Assembly: GCF_003999195.1 (NCBI RefSeq) | Contig: NZ_RJVR01000310.1 | Location: 1 to 37,325, forward strand | Origin: Streptomyces soli | GTDB taxonomy: Bacteria; Actinomycetota; Actinomycetes; Streptomycetales; Streptomycetaceae | DNA length: 37,325 nucleotides | Direction: 5' to 3' | In this document: positions 15,587 to 23,173 of the stretch, one piece after another | Layout: each line of letters opens with the position of its first letter | Numbering within the stretch: the first letter of the stretch is position 1 | Notes under the pieces: model-generated | The model's database searches: none | What the model saw: only the letters and a program-made list of their open reading frames with translations | Told to the model about the DNA's origin: nothing | Translations under genes and position numbers: made by a program

Positions 15587-18500
15587 GTGACCACCTCCTC
15601 CACTCGGCAGACGCCCCGGGGGACGCGTGCGCCGGCCGGCAGCTACCGGCTGCTACGGACCGCGCCCGCACCGGTGACGCCCCCTGTGCTGGACGCATCC
15701 CAGCGCGCGGTGGTTGAGCACTCCGGCGGTCCGTTGCTCGTCCTGGCCGGCCCGGGCACCGGCAAGACCACGACGCTCGTCGAGGCGGTCGCCGAGCGGG
15801 TCCGGCGCGGCACCGATCCGGAGCGGATCCTCGTCCTCACCTTCAGCCGCAAGGCCGCCGTCGAACTGCGGGACCGGATGGCGGCCCGGATGGGCGGCGC
15901 CGGTACCGCTGCCGCCGAGGTGCCGACGGCCACCACCTTCCACTCCTTCTGCTATGCCCTGGTCCGGTCCCACCAGCACCCCGAGCTGTTCGCCGACCCG
16001 CTGCGGCTGATGTCGGGACCCGAGCAGGACCTCTTCGTACGGGAGCTGCTGGCCGGGCAGGCCGAGCTGGAGCGCGAGGGGCGCGCCGAGGTCCGCTGGC
16101 CCGACGACCTGCGGGCAGCGCTCACCACGCGCGGCTTCGCCGACGAGGTGCGGTCGGTGCTGGCCCGCAGCCGTGAGCTGGGGCTGGGTCCTGAGGCGCT
16201 GGCCGCCTTCGCGGCGCGGGCGGGCCGGCCCGACTGGGCGGCGGCGGCGGACTTCCTCGCCGAGTATCTGGACGTCCTGGATCTGCAGGGCCAGCTGGAC
16301 TACGCCGAACTGGTGCACCGCGCGGTGCTGCTCGCCGAAGGGGACGAGGTCGCCGGCCTGCTGGCCGGGCGGTACGAGGCGGTCTTCGTCGACGAGTACC
16401 AGGACACCGACCCGGCCCAGGTCCGGCTGCTCCAAGCGCTCGCGGGCTGCGGCCGCACGCTCGTCGCCTTCGGCGATCCCGACCAGTCCATCTACGCCTT
16501 CCGTGGCTCCGACGTGAACGGCATCCTCGACTTCCCGGATGCCTTCCCCCGCCGCGACGGCCGCCCCGCCCCCGTCCGCGTCCTCACCGTCTCCCGCCGC
16601 TCCGGCGCCCGGCTGCTGGCCGCCACCCGTCTCCTGACCGCCCGGATGCCGCTCACCCGGCTTCCCAGCGGCGCCGTCCGCGCCCACCGTGAGCTTTCCC
16701 CGGTGCGGGACGGCGGCGCCCTTTCGGTACGTACGTATCCCTCCCCCGGCGCCGAACTCGACGGGATCGCCGACCTGTTGCGCCGCGCGCATCTGGAGGA
16801 CGGCGTCCCCTGGCGGGACATGGCCGTCCTGCTGCGGGCCGGGGCACGTTCGATCCCCGGGCTGCGGCGGGCGCTCACCTCGGCGGGAGTACCGGTCGAG
16901 GTGGACGGCGACGACCTGCCGCTGCGGGAGGAGCCGGCGGTGGCGCCGCTGCTGCTCGCGCTGCGGGTGTGCGCGCGGGAGGAGGGCGCGGCGGTGACCG
17001 TCGAGGAAGCGCTGACGCTGCTCGGCTCACCGCTGGGCGGGATGGACGCCGCCGACCTGCGCCGCCTGGGGCGTGCTCTGCGCGACGAGGAGCGGGCGGC
17101 GGGACAGGCCGTGCCCCGGCCGTCCGACGTGCTGATCGCCGAGGCGCTGGCCGAGCCGGAGCTGCTGGTGGCCCACGACCCGGCCTACGCGCGCGGCGCC
17201 CAGCGGCTCGGGATGCTGCTGCGCACGGCCCGCGACCTGCTGGCGGCCGGCGGCACCGCCGAGGCAGCCCTGTGGGCGCTGTGGGACGGCACCCCCTGGC
17301 CGTCCCGGCTGGAGCGCTCGGCCACGCGGGGCGGGGCGGCCGGGCGCAATGCGGACCGGGACCTCGACGCCGTATGCGCGCTGTTCGAGACGGCCTCGCG
17401 GGCGGAGGAACGTACGGGCGGACGCGGCGCCCTCAACTTCCTCGAGGAGCTGGACGCGCAGGACATCGCCGCCGACGTGCTGACCCGGCGGGCTGTGCGG
17501 CCGGACGCTGTTCGGCTGATGACCGCGCACCGGTCGAAGGGCCTGGAGTGGCGGCTCGTGGTGGTCGCGGGCGTACAGGACGGACTGTGGCCCGACCTGC
17601 GGCGCCGAGGTTCCCTGCTGGAGGCCGACCGGATCGGCCGGGACGGGCTCGCCGAGCCGCTGTCGGCGGGGGCGTTGCTCGCGGAGGAGCGCCGGCTGTT
17701 CTACGTGGCCGCAACGCGGGCGCGCGAACGGCTGGTCGTCACAGCGGTCAAAGCCTCCGCCGACGACGGCGACCAGCCCTCGCGCTTCCTGACCGAGCTG
17801 GGCGTCGAGCCGGTCGACGTCACCCAGCGGCCCCGGCGGCCGCTGTCCGTCGCCGCCCTCGTCGCCGAACTGCGCGCGACCACCGTCGACCCGGCCGCGT
17901 CCCCCACTCTGCGGGACGCAGCCGCCCAACGGCTTGCCCGGCTCGCCGCCCTTGAGGACGGCGGCCATCCGCTCGTCCCCGCCGCCCACCCCGACCGCTG
18001 GTGGGGCCTGTACGAGCCGACGCGCTCGGCGGTGCCGCTGCGCGACCGCGACCGGCCGGTGGCCCTGTCGGGCAGCGCCCTCGACCAGCTCGCCAACACC
18101 TGCGCCCTGCAGTGGTTCCTGGGGCGGGAGGTCAAGGCCGAGCCGCCGTCCACGGCGGCCCAGGGGTTCGGGAATGTGGTCCATGTGCTGGCGGACGAGG
18201 TCGCGTCAGGGCGGACGGCCGCCGATCTCGACGTACTGATGGAGCGCCTGGACTCGGTCTGGGACGGCCTGGTCTTCGACGCCCCCTGGAAGTCCCAGCA
18301 GGAGAAGGAGAACGCGCGCGCCGCCCTTGAGCGGTTCCTGCGCTGGCACGTGATGGAGCACGGCGGCCGGACACCGCTCGCGTCGGAGCACCCCTTCGAC
18401 GTCACCCTGGAGACCGGCGACGTCGCCGTCCACATCCGCGGCAGCATGGACCGCGTCGAAACGGACGCAGAAGGCCGTGCCTACGTCGTCGACTTCAAGA

Positions 18501-18859
18501 CCGGCCGGGCCAAGCCCACCGCCGCCGAGGTCGCCCGGCACCCCCAACTCGCCGTCTACCAACTCGCCGTCCGCGAAGGCGCCGTCGACTCCCTCTTCGC
18601 CGGCACCCGCCCCACCCCCGGCGGCGCCGAACTCGTCCAACTCCGCATCGGCGCCCCCCAACGCGACGGCGGCCCCACCCTTCCCACCGTCCAGGCCCAG
18701 GACCCCCTCACCGGCGAATGGGTCGGCGACCTCCTCGCCGACGCAGCCGGCCGCGTACTCGACGAACGCTTCACCCCCTCCACCGGCCAGCACTGCACAC
18801 ACTGCGCCTTCCAGGCCTCCTGCAGCGCCCGCCCGGAGGGCCGGCACGTGGTGGAGTGA
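15587..18859 (+). CDS. adnA: AdnA-like UvrD/RecB-family helicase-nuclease subunit with Fe-S cysteines
   Basis: From GTG 15587 the protein is 1090 aa; a GTG at 15509 would add 26 residues and neither has a clear ribosome site. It has the Q-motif and Walker A (LDASQRAVVEH, GPGTGKTTTL), motif II FVDEYQD, motif V HRSKGLEWRLVV and motif VI YVAATRAR. The C-terminal nuclease shows GNVVHVLADE, IRGSMDRVE and VVDFKTG. A cysteine in NTCALQWFLGRE plus C-x2-C-x5-C near the end (CTHCAFQASC) form the iron-sulfur staple typical of AddB/AdnA-type nucleases. It should pair with the AdnB-like protein in double-strand break resection. The two genes are here divergent and about 3.5 kb apart instead of adjacent. 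Confidence 0.85.
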   Translation: MTTSSTRQTPRGTRAPAGSYRLLRTAPAPVTPPVLDASQRAVVEHSGGPLLVLAGPGTGKTTTLVEAVAERVRRGTDPERILVLTFSRKAAVELRDRMAARMGGAGTAAAEVPTATTFHSFCYALVRSHQHPELFADPLRLMSGPEQDLFVRELLAGQAELEREGRAEVRWPDDLRAALTTRGFADEVRSVLARSRELGLGPEALAAFAARAGRPDWAAAADFLAEYLDVLDLQGQLDYAELVHRAVLLAEGDEVAGLLAGRYEAVFVDEYQDTDPAQVRLLQALAGCGRTLVAFGDPDQSIYAFRGSDVNGILDFPDAFPRRDGRPAPVRVLTVSRRSGARLLAATRLLTARMPLTRLPSGAVRAHRELSPVRDGGALSVRTYPSPGAELDGIADLLRRAHLEDGVPWRDMAVLLRAGARSIPGLRRALTSAGVPVEVDGDDLPLREEPAVAPLLLALRVCAREEGAAVTVEEALTLLGSPLGGMDAADLRRLGRALRDEERAAGQAVPRPSDVLIAEALAEPELLVAHDPAYARGAQRLGMLLRTARDLLAAGGTAEAALWALWDGTPWPSRLERSATRGGAAGRNADRDLDAVCALFETASRAEERTGGRGALNFLEELDAQDIAADVLTRRAVRPDAVRLMTAHRSKGLEWRLVVVAGVQDGLWPDLRRRGSLLEADRIGRDGLAEPLSAGALLAEERRLFYVAATRARERLVVTAVKASADDGDQPSRFLTELGVEPVDVTQRPRRPLSVAALVAELRATTVDPAASPTLRDAAAQRLARLAALEDGGHPLVPAAHPDRWWGLYEPTRSAVPLRDRDRPVALSGSALDQLANTCALQWFLGREVKAEPPSTAAQGFGNVVHVLADEVASGRTAADLDVLMERLDSVWDGLVFDAPWKSQQEKENARAALERFLRWHVMEHGGRTPLASEHPFDVTLETGDVAVHIRGSMDRVETDAEGRAYVVDFKTGRAKPTAAEVARHPQLAVYQLAVREGAVDSLFAGTRPTPGGAELVQLRIGAPQRDGGPTLPTVQAQDPLTGEWVGDLLADAAGRVLDERFTPSTGQHCTHCAFQASCSARPEGRHVVE

Positions 18860-18915
18860 CCGCGCCCTCCCTGAGTGGTTGTATTTCTGTCATGACGTCA
18901 TCGGTTTTCTCTGTC

Positions 18916-18940
18916 CCGCCCGATCGCCTCGATCGGGCGG
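18916..18940 (+). terminator. Hairpin downstream of adnA
   Basis: CCGCCCGATCG and CGATCGGGCGG form a perfect 11-bp stem with a CCT loop, 56 nt after the adnA stop and 11 nt before ATG 18952. It could terminate adnA or act as an operator for the next gene. A perfect ATGACGTCAT palindrome lies just upstream at 18892-18901. Confidence 0.5.
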
Positions 18941-19018
18941 AAGTCACCGTCATGCAGCAGACCACCGTCGACGAGCTGACCCGTATTCAGCAGGCTGGTC
19001 GGACTGCGCGGACGCAAG

Positions 19019-19297
19019 ATGTACGCGCAGATCAACGAGGACCAGAACACATACACGGTCTGCACTCCGGTCAGGCAGGACGACCGTCCCGACCGTCTGG
19101 GCCTGCAACTGGGCACCCTGGCCGGGGGTTGGTACCTGCGCGGCAAAATCTTCGGTGAGCCTCCCCTGATCTACGGGCACATCGCCGACGGGATGGCCGA
19201 GCTGCGGGCGATGGCGCAGGTCGATGAGGTTCGGCCGCCGGTCGAGTTCTACCGGCGGCGCGATCAGATCGAGCTGTGGGTGCCGATTCGGGGGTGA
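19019..19297 (+). CDS. Small conserved-looking protein of unknown function, possibly 5'-frameshifted
   Basis: The frame from ATG 19019 gives 92 aa (begins MYAQINEDQNTYTVC, ends EFYRRRDQIELWVPIRG) with good codon bias and no recognisable domain. ATG 19019 has no ribosome site. An ATG at 18952 does have one (GGAAG, 8 nt away) and opens MQQTTVDELTRIQQ, but in a different frame that would join the downstream frame after a one-base shift near 18981-19010. This suggests either a frameshift in the 5' part or an unrelated upstream start. It is convergent with ligC. Confidence 0.5.
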   Translation: MYAQINEDQNTYTVCTPVRQDDRPDRLGLQLGTLAGGWYLRGKIFGEPPLIYGHIADGMAELRAMAQVDEVRPPVEFYRRRDQIELWVPIRG

Positions 19298-19360
19298 GTC
19301 AAATCACCCTGTCGAGTGACAGCGCGGGCGACTCCAGCACGGTTGGCGCCTTCAGCCACG

Positions 19361-20419
19361 TCAGGTGAGGACGTCCGCGAGGTCGAAGTTGACCGGCTCT
19401 TCCAGCTGGGCATAGGTGCAGCTGGAGGGGTCGCGGTCGTCGCGCCAGCGGCGGAATTGGACAGTGTGGCGGAAGCGGTCGCCCTGCATGTGGTCGTAGG
19501 CGACCTCGACCACGCGCTCGGGCCGGAGCGGCACCCAGGAGAGGTCCTTGCCGGCGCTCCAGCGGCTCTGGGCGCCGGGCATGCGGCCGGTGGCGGCGGC
19601 GTCGGCTTCCGCCCATTCGGCCCAGGGATGGCCTTCGGCCGAGGGCATACGACGTGGCTCCAGCTCCTCCACCAGGGCCGCGCGCCGGGCCATCGGGAAG
19701 GACGCGCAGACGCCGACGTGCTGGAGGCGGCCCCCGGCGTCGTACAGGCCGAGCAGCAGGGAGCCGACGACGGGGCCGCTCTTGTGGAGGCGGTAGCCGG
19801 CGAGGACGCAGTCGGCGGTGCGCTCGTGCTTGACCTTGATCATGACGCGCTCGTCGGGCCGGTAGCCGAGGTCCAGCCGTTTGGCGACGACGCCGTCCAG
19901 GCCGGCGCCCTCGAACTGGTCGAACCACTGCCGGGCCAGCTCGATGTCGGTGGTCGCCGGCGCGACGTGCACCGGTGGCCGGGCCGTGCCCAGCGCGTCG
20001 ACCAGCGCCTGGCGGCGCCAGGTCAGCGGGTCGCCCATCAGGGACGAGTCGCCCAGCGCCAGCAGATCGAAAGCGACGAAGGACGCCGGCGTACGTTCCG
20101 CCAGCGTCCGCACCCGGGAGGCGGCCGGGTGGATCCGCTCCAGCAGCGCGTCGAAGTCCAGCCGCCCGCCGGTGGCGATCACGATCTCGCCGTCCACCAC
20201 CGCTCTCGGCGGAAGCTCCGCCCGTACGGCCTCCACCACCTCGGGGAAATACCGGGTCAGCGGCTTGCCCGTACGGCTGCCGATCTCCACCTCGTCCCCG
20301 TCGCGGAACACGATCGCCCGGAAGCCGTCCCACTTGCCCTCGTACAGCATCCCCGGCGGGATCTTCGCTGCCGACTTGGCCAGCATCGGCTTGACGGGGG
20401 GCATCACCGGCAGGTCCAT
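19361..20419 (-). CDS. ligC: ATP-dependent DNA ligase, LigC type
   Basis: The 352-aa protein is a compact ATP-dependent ligase without extra domains. The nucleotidyl-acceptor lysine is in motif I, EGKWDG (K29), followed by SRTGK (motif III-like region), VDGEIV (motif III/IIIa), VVAKRLD (motif IV) and MIKVKHERTADCVLAG (motif V and start of the OB fold). Mycobacterial LigC seals nicks in a back-up NHEJ or repair pathway. It is divergent from a LigD-type polymerase with only 56 bp between the starts. Such a pair is also present in mycobacteria (Rv3731/Rv3730c, from memory). No Ku gene is in the window. Confidence 0.9.
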   Translation of the reverse strand: MDLPVMPPVKPMLAKSAAKIPPGMLYEGKWDGFRAIVFRDGDEVEIGSRTGKPLTRYFPEVVEAVRAELPPRAVVDGEIVIATGGRLDFDALLERIHPAASRVRTLAERTPASFVAFDLLALGDSSLMGDPLTWRRQALVDALGTARPPVHVAPATTDIELARQWFDQFEGAGLDGVVAKRLDLGYRPDERVMIKVKHERTADCVLAGYRLHKSGPVVGSLLLGLYDAGGRLQHVGVCASFPMARRAALVEELEPRRMPSAEGHPWAEWAEADAAATGRMPGAQSRWSAGKDLSWVPLRPERVVEVAYDHMQGDRFRHTVQFRRWRDDRDPSSCTYAQLEEPVNFDLADVLT

Positions 20420-20475
20420 GAGCCCGATTGTGCGCCCAGGAGGCGCATCGCGCCCGTCGGACCTACCGTGGCCGC

Positions 20476-21492
20476 ATGGGTGAAGCCGTGGAACTGACCG
20501 TCGGCGACCGCACGGTGAGGCTGTCGAATCCGGGCAAGGTGTACTTCCCCGAGCGCGGCTTCACCAAGCTGGACATCGCCCAGTACTACATCGCCGTCGG
20601 GGACGGCATCCTGCGGGCGCTTCGCGACCGGCCGACGACGCTGGAGCGGTACCCGGACGGGGTGACCGGCGAATCGTTCTTCCAGAAGCGGGCCCCGAAG
20701 AACCTCCCCGACTGGATCCCGACCGGGCGGATCCGCTTTCCGAGCGGTCGGTACGCGGACGAGATCTGCCCGACCGAGCCGGCGGCCGTAGTCTGGGGCG
20801 CGAATCTGGGGTGCCTGACCTTCCACCCGTGGCCGGTGCGCCGTGAGGACCTGGAGCACCCGGACGAGCTGCGCATCGACCTCGACCCACAGCCGGGCAC
20901 CGACTACGCCGACGCCGTACGGGCCGCGCACGAGCTGCACGACCTGCTGGAGGAGCTGGGGCTGCGCGGCTGGCCGAAGACGTCCGGCGGGCGGGGCCTG
21001 CACGTCTTCGTACCGATCTCCCCCGAGTGGAACTTCACCCAGGTGCGGCGCGCGGCCATCGCGATCGCGCGCGAGCTGGAGCGGCGGATGCCGGAGCAGG
21101 TGACCAGCAAGTGGTGGAAGGAGGAGCGGGGCGAGAAGATCTTCGTCGACTACAACCAGACGGCCCGCGACCGCACCATCGCCTGCGCCTACTCGATCCG
21201 CCCCACGCCGCAGGCCCCCGTCTCCGCCCCGCTGCGCTGGGACGAGGTGCCGGACGCCCGCCCCGAGGACTTCGACCTCGGCACGATGCCGGCGCGCTTC
21301 GCCGAGGTCGGCGACGTCCACGCCGGCATGGACGACCCGGGCAGCGTGTGCCGCCTGGACGCCGTGCTGGAGCTCGCCGCTCGCGACGAGCTCCAGCACG
21401 GCCTCGGCGACATGCCGTACCCGCCGGACCACCCGAAGATGCCGGGCGAGCCGCTGCGGGTGCAGCCGAGCCGGGCCAAGCGCACGGAGTAG
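20476..21492 (+). CDS. LigD-type polymerase/primase domain protein (PolDom, AEP superfamily)
   Basis: This 338-aa stand-alone protein corresponds to the polymerase module of LigD. Motif I has the metal-binding aspartates (RIDLDPQPG), motif II is TSGGRGLHVFVP and motif III is VDYNQTARDRT. It has neither ligase nor phosphoesterase modules. Such enzymes add ribonucleotides or fill gaps during end joining and excision repair. The start is ATG 20476; a GTG at 20428 in the same frame is unlikely. It is divergent from ligC. The C-terminus ends in a basic stretch (QPSRAKRTE), and a terminator hairpin begins at its stop codon. Confidence 0.88.
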   Translation: MGEAVELTVGDRTVRLSNPGKVYFPERGFTKLDIAQYYIAVGDGILRALRDRPTTLERYPDGVTGESFFQKRAPKNLPDWIPTGRIRFPSGRYADEICPTEPAAVVWGANLGCLTFHPWPVRREDLEHPDELRIDLDPQPGTDYADAVRAAHELHDLLEELGLRGWPKTSGGRGLHVFVPISPEWNFTQVRRAAIAIARELERRMPEQVTSKWWKEERGEKIFVDYNQTARDRTIACAYSIRPTPQAPVSAPLRWDEVPDARPEDFDLGTMPARFAEVGDVHAGMDDPGSVCRLDAVLELAARDELQHGLGDMPYPPDHPKMPGEPLRVQPSRAKRTE

Positions 21493-21540
21493 GGCGCCCG
21501 GGCGCGGCTCACGCCGAACACGGGCGCCCTGTCTGGCACG
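21491..21540. terminator. Bidirectional terminator between the polymerase gene and the repeat-protein gene
   Basis: AGGGCGCCC (21491-21499) pairs with GGGCGCCCT (21532-21540), with an inner GGCG/CGCC stem. It lies between the two convergent stop codons. Confidence 0.65.
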
Positions 21541-21561
21541 AAAGCGGCTCAACGACAGCCG

Positions 21562-22005
21562 TCAGAAGCGCCAGTGGTTGCCGAACCCGCGGCCGTGGTC
21601 ACAGTCGCGGTCGTTCCAACGGCCGCCGCCCTTCCAGCCATCGTGGCGGCCGTCCCAGCGGCCGCCATTCCAGCCGTCGTTGCCGAACCGGCCGTGGTCA
21701 CAGTCGCGGCCGAAGCCCTTGTGGCCGAAGCCCTTGTTGCCGAAGCCACCGCGGCCCCAGCCATCGTTGCGGCCGCCCCAGCCATCGTTGCGGCCGCCCC
21801 AGCCATCGTTGCGGCCGCCCCAGCCATCGTTGCGGCCCCAGCCATCGTGGCCCCAGCCATCGTGGCCGGACCCGAACCCCGAGCCGTGGTGGCACGGACG
21901 GCCCCAGTCGCCGTCGTGGGCCATCGCGGGCGCCGCGGAACCGACGATCGCCGTGAGAGCCGCGGCGCTAATAGCACCGCTGGCGAGCAGACGACGGATA
22001 CGCAT
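21562..22005 (-). CDS. Exported Gly/Asn/Asp/Trp heptad-repeat protein
   Basis: The 147-aa product has a signal peptide (MRIRRLLASGAISAAALTAI..., cleavage likely after AMA, residue 29). The mature chain consists almost entirely of repeats of GRNDGWG and relatives (GHDGWG, GNDGWNG, GRHDGW). Two RDCDHGR motifs and one PCHHG supply three cysteines and clustered histidines, so metal binding or disulfides are possible. A ribosome site AAAGGGAG precedes ATG 22005. No known family was recognised; chaplin or rodlin features are absent. The composition suggests a surface-exposed, flexible or adhesive protein. It is divergent from the phosphodiesterase. Confidence 0.8.
   Translation of the reverse strand: MRIRRLLASGAISAAALTAIVGSAAPAMAHDGDWGRPCHHGSGFGSGHDGWGHDGWGRNDGWGGRNDGWGGRNDGWGGRNDGWGRGGFGNKGFGHKGFGRDCDHGRFGNDGWNGGRWDGRHDGWKGGGRWNDRDCDHGRGFGNHWRF
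21755..21865 (-). repeat. Tandem 21/18/15-nt repeats within the exported repeat protein
   Basis: Three perfect 21-nt units are followed by one 18-nt and two 15-nt shortened units built on the same core (CCCCAGCCATCGT on the plus strand). They encode GRNDGWG-type heptads. Such arrays usually vary in copy number between strains. Confidence 0.9.
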
Positions 22006-22099
22006 AGGTGTCTCCCTTTGGTGAGCGCTACTTTCGCTCTGTGAGCCAGAGCCTTTCGTTTCATAGCGTTACCTCTCATCACACAATGTGCACGCTAGG

Positions 22100-22132
22100 T
22101 AGGCCGAACGGACGCAACACCGTGTCGGCCTA
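22100..22132. promoter_or_regulatory. Interrupted inverted repeat in the divergent promoter region
   Basis: TAGGCCGA pairs with TCGGCCTA and, inside it, ACGG with CCGT, with one bulged base. It lies in the 205-bp region between the repeat protein (minus) and the phosphodiesterase (plus). It may be an operator; no known regulator was recognised. A second small hairpin (22036-22052) lies closer to the repeat-protein gene. Confidence 0.4.
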
Positions 22133-22210
22133 AATCGGTGCGCTCCGGACACTCCGCTCTGCCAGGCTGAGATGACGTAGGGAAGTCGGCAGACGCGAGG
22201 AGTCCCCCGC

Positions 22211-23173
22211 ATGCATCGCATCCGCACCATCGGGACCGCGACGGGAGCCCTGCTGGCAGTGGCGGGCCTCATCTTCCCGACGGGCCCCGCCTACGCCGCC
22301 TTCAGAAGCCCGACGGTGTACGCCCACCGGGCGGGAGCCGCGTACGCACCCGAGAACACGCTCGCCGCGATCCGCAACGCGCACCGGCTGGGCATCAGTT
22401 GGGTCGAGAACGACGTGCAGCGCACGAAGGACGGGCGGCTGGTCGTCATCCACGACGCGACGCTCTCCAGGACGACCAACGTCGAGAAGCTGTACCCGAA
22501 GCGCTCGCCATGGCGGGTCAAGGACTTCACGCTCAAGGAGATCAAGCGCCTTGACGCAGGAGGGTGGTTCAGCCGGAAGTACGCCGGCGAGCGCATCCCC
22601 ACCCTCAAGCAGTACCTGGAGCAACTCGACCGCACCGGACAGGGCGTTCTGCTGGAGTTGAAGCAGCCGCAGCTCTACCCGGGCGTCGAGTCGCAGACCC
22701 TCACCCTGCTCCGCAAGGAGGGCTGGCTCGACAAGGCCCATGTGACGCACCGGCTGGTCATCCAGAGCTTCAGCGTCGCCGCCCTGCGGACCACGCACCG
22801 CCTGCGCCCCAGCGTCCACACCGGTTTCCTCGGCAATCCGGACACCGCCGACCTCCGCTCGTACGCGGCCTTCGCCGACCAGATCAACCCGGACGAGAAG
22901 ACCGTGACGTTGTCGTACGTAGACGCCGTGCACCGGCACCGCGGCCCGCACGGAGTGCCGATGCAGGTCAACGCCTGGACGGTGGACCACGCCAGGGAGG
23001 CCGCGACGCTTACCGCGATGGGGGTCGACGGCATCATCACCAACAAGCCGGACGTGATCGAGAACGCCGTCGGCCAGGCCGCCAACTGGCCTGGACCGCC
23101 GAGAAGTTCCGGAATGCACGAAGGGCCCTGGTCGGTAGTCGACCCGGGCCCTTCGGAGGAACGAACGCTCTAG
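22211..23173 (+). CDS. Secreted glycerophosphodiester phosphodiesterase (GDPD family)
   Basis: The 320-aa protein begins with a Sec signal peptide (cleavage about residue 29, PAYA-AF). The GDPD catalytic pattern follows: HRAG with PENT (residues 40-50), ENDVQ with the metal-binding Glu and Asp, and the second catalytic His in VIHDATLSRTTN. It ends with VDGIITNKPD, typical of the last strand. Such enzymes hydrolyse glycerophosphodiesters to glycerol-3-phosphate and an alcohol outside the cell, and may attack teichoic acid or lipid head groups. ATG 22211 has GAGGAG at 8 nt. The last 25 or so residues are encoded by sequence that also forms the moeZ terminator. Confidence 0.92.
   Translation: MHRIRTIGTATGALLAVAGLIFPTGPAYAAFRSPTVYAHRAGAAYAPENTLAAIRNAHRLGISWVENDVQRTKDGRLVVIHDATLSRTTNVEKLYPKRSPWRVKDFTLKEIKRLDAGGWFSRKYAGERIPTLKQYLEQLDRTGQGVLLELKQPQLYPGVESQTLTLLRKEGWLDKAHVTHRLVIQSFSVAALRTTHRLRPSVHTGFLGNPDTADLRSYAAFADQINPDEKTVTLSYVDAVHRHRGPHGVPMQVNAWTVDHAREAATLTAMGVDGIITNKPDVIENAVGQAANWPGPPRSSGMHEGPWSVVDPGPSEERTL
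23119..23155 (-). terminator. moeZ terminator embedded in the 3' end of the phosphodiesterase gene
   Basis: CGAAGGGCCC (23119-23128) pairs with GGGCCCTTCG (23146-23155), with a second 5-bp stem inside (GGTCG/CGACC) and one mismatch. It follows the minus-strand moeZ stop at 23170 by 15 nt, but lies inside the convergent coding sequence. Confidence 0.7.

Noticed and set aside
21755..21865. CRISPR-like direct repeats
   Set aside because: Units are contiguous and coding, with no unique spacers; they are heptad repeats of an exported protein.
22006..22210. Riboswitch between the repeat protein and the phosphodiesterase
   Set aside because: Only simple inverted repeats are seen; no known aptamer core was recognised.
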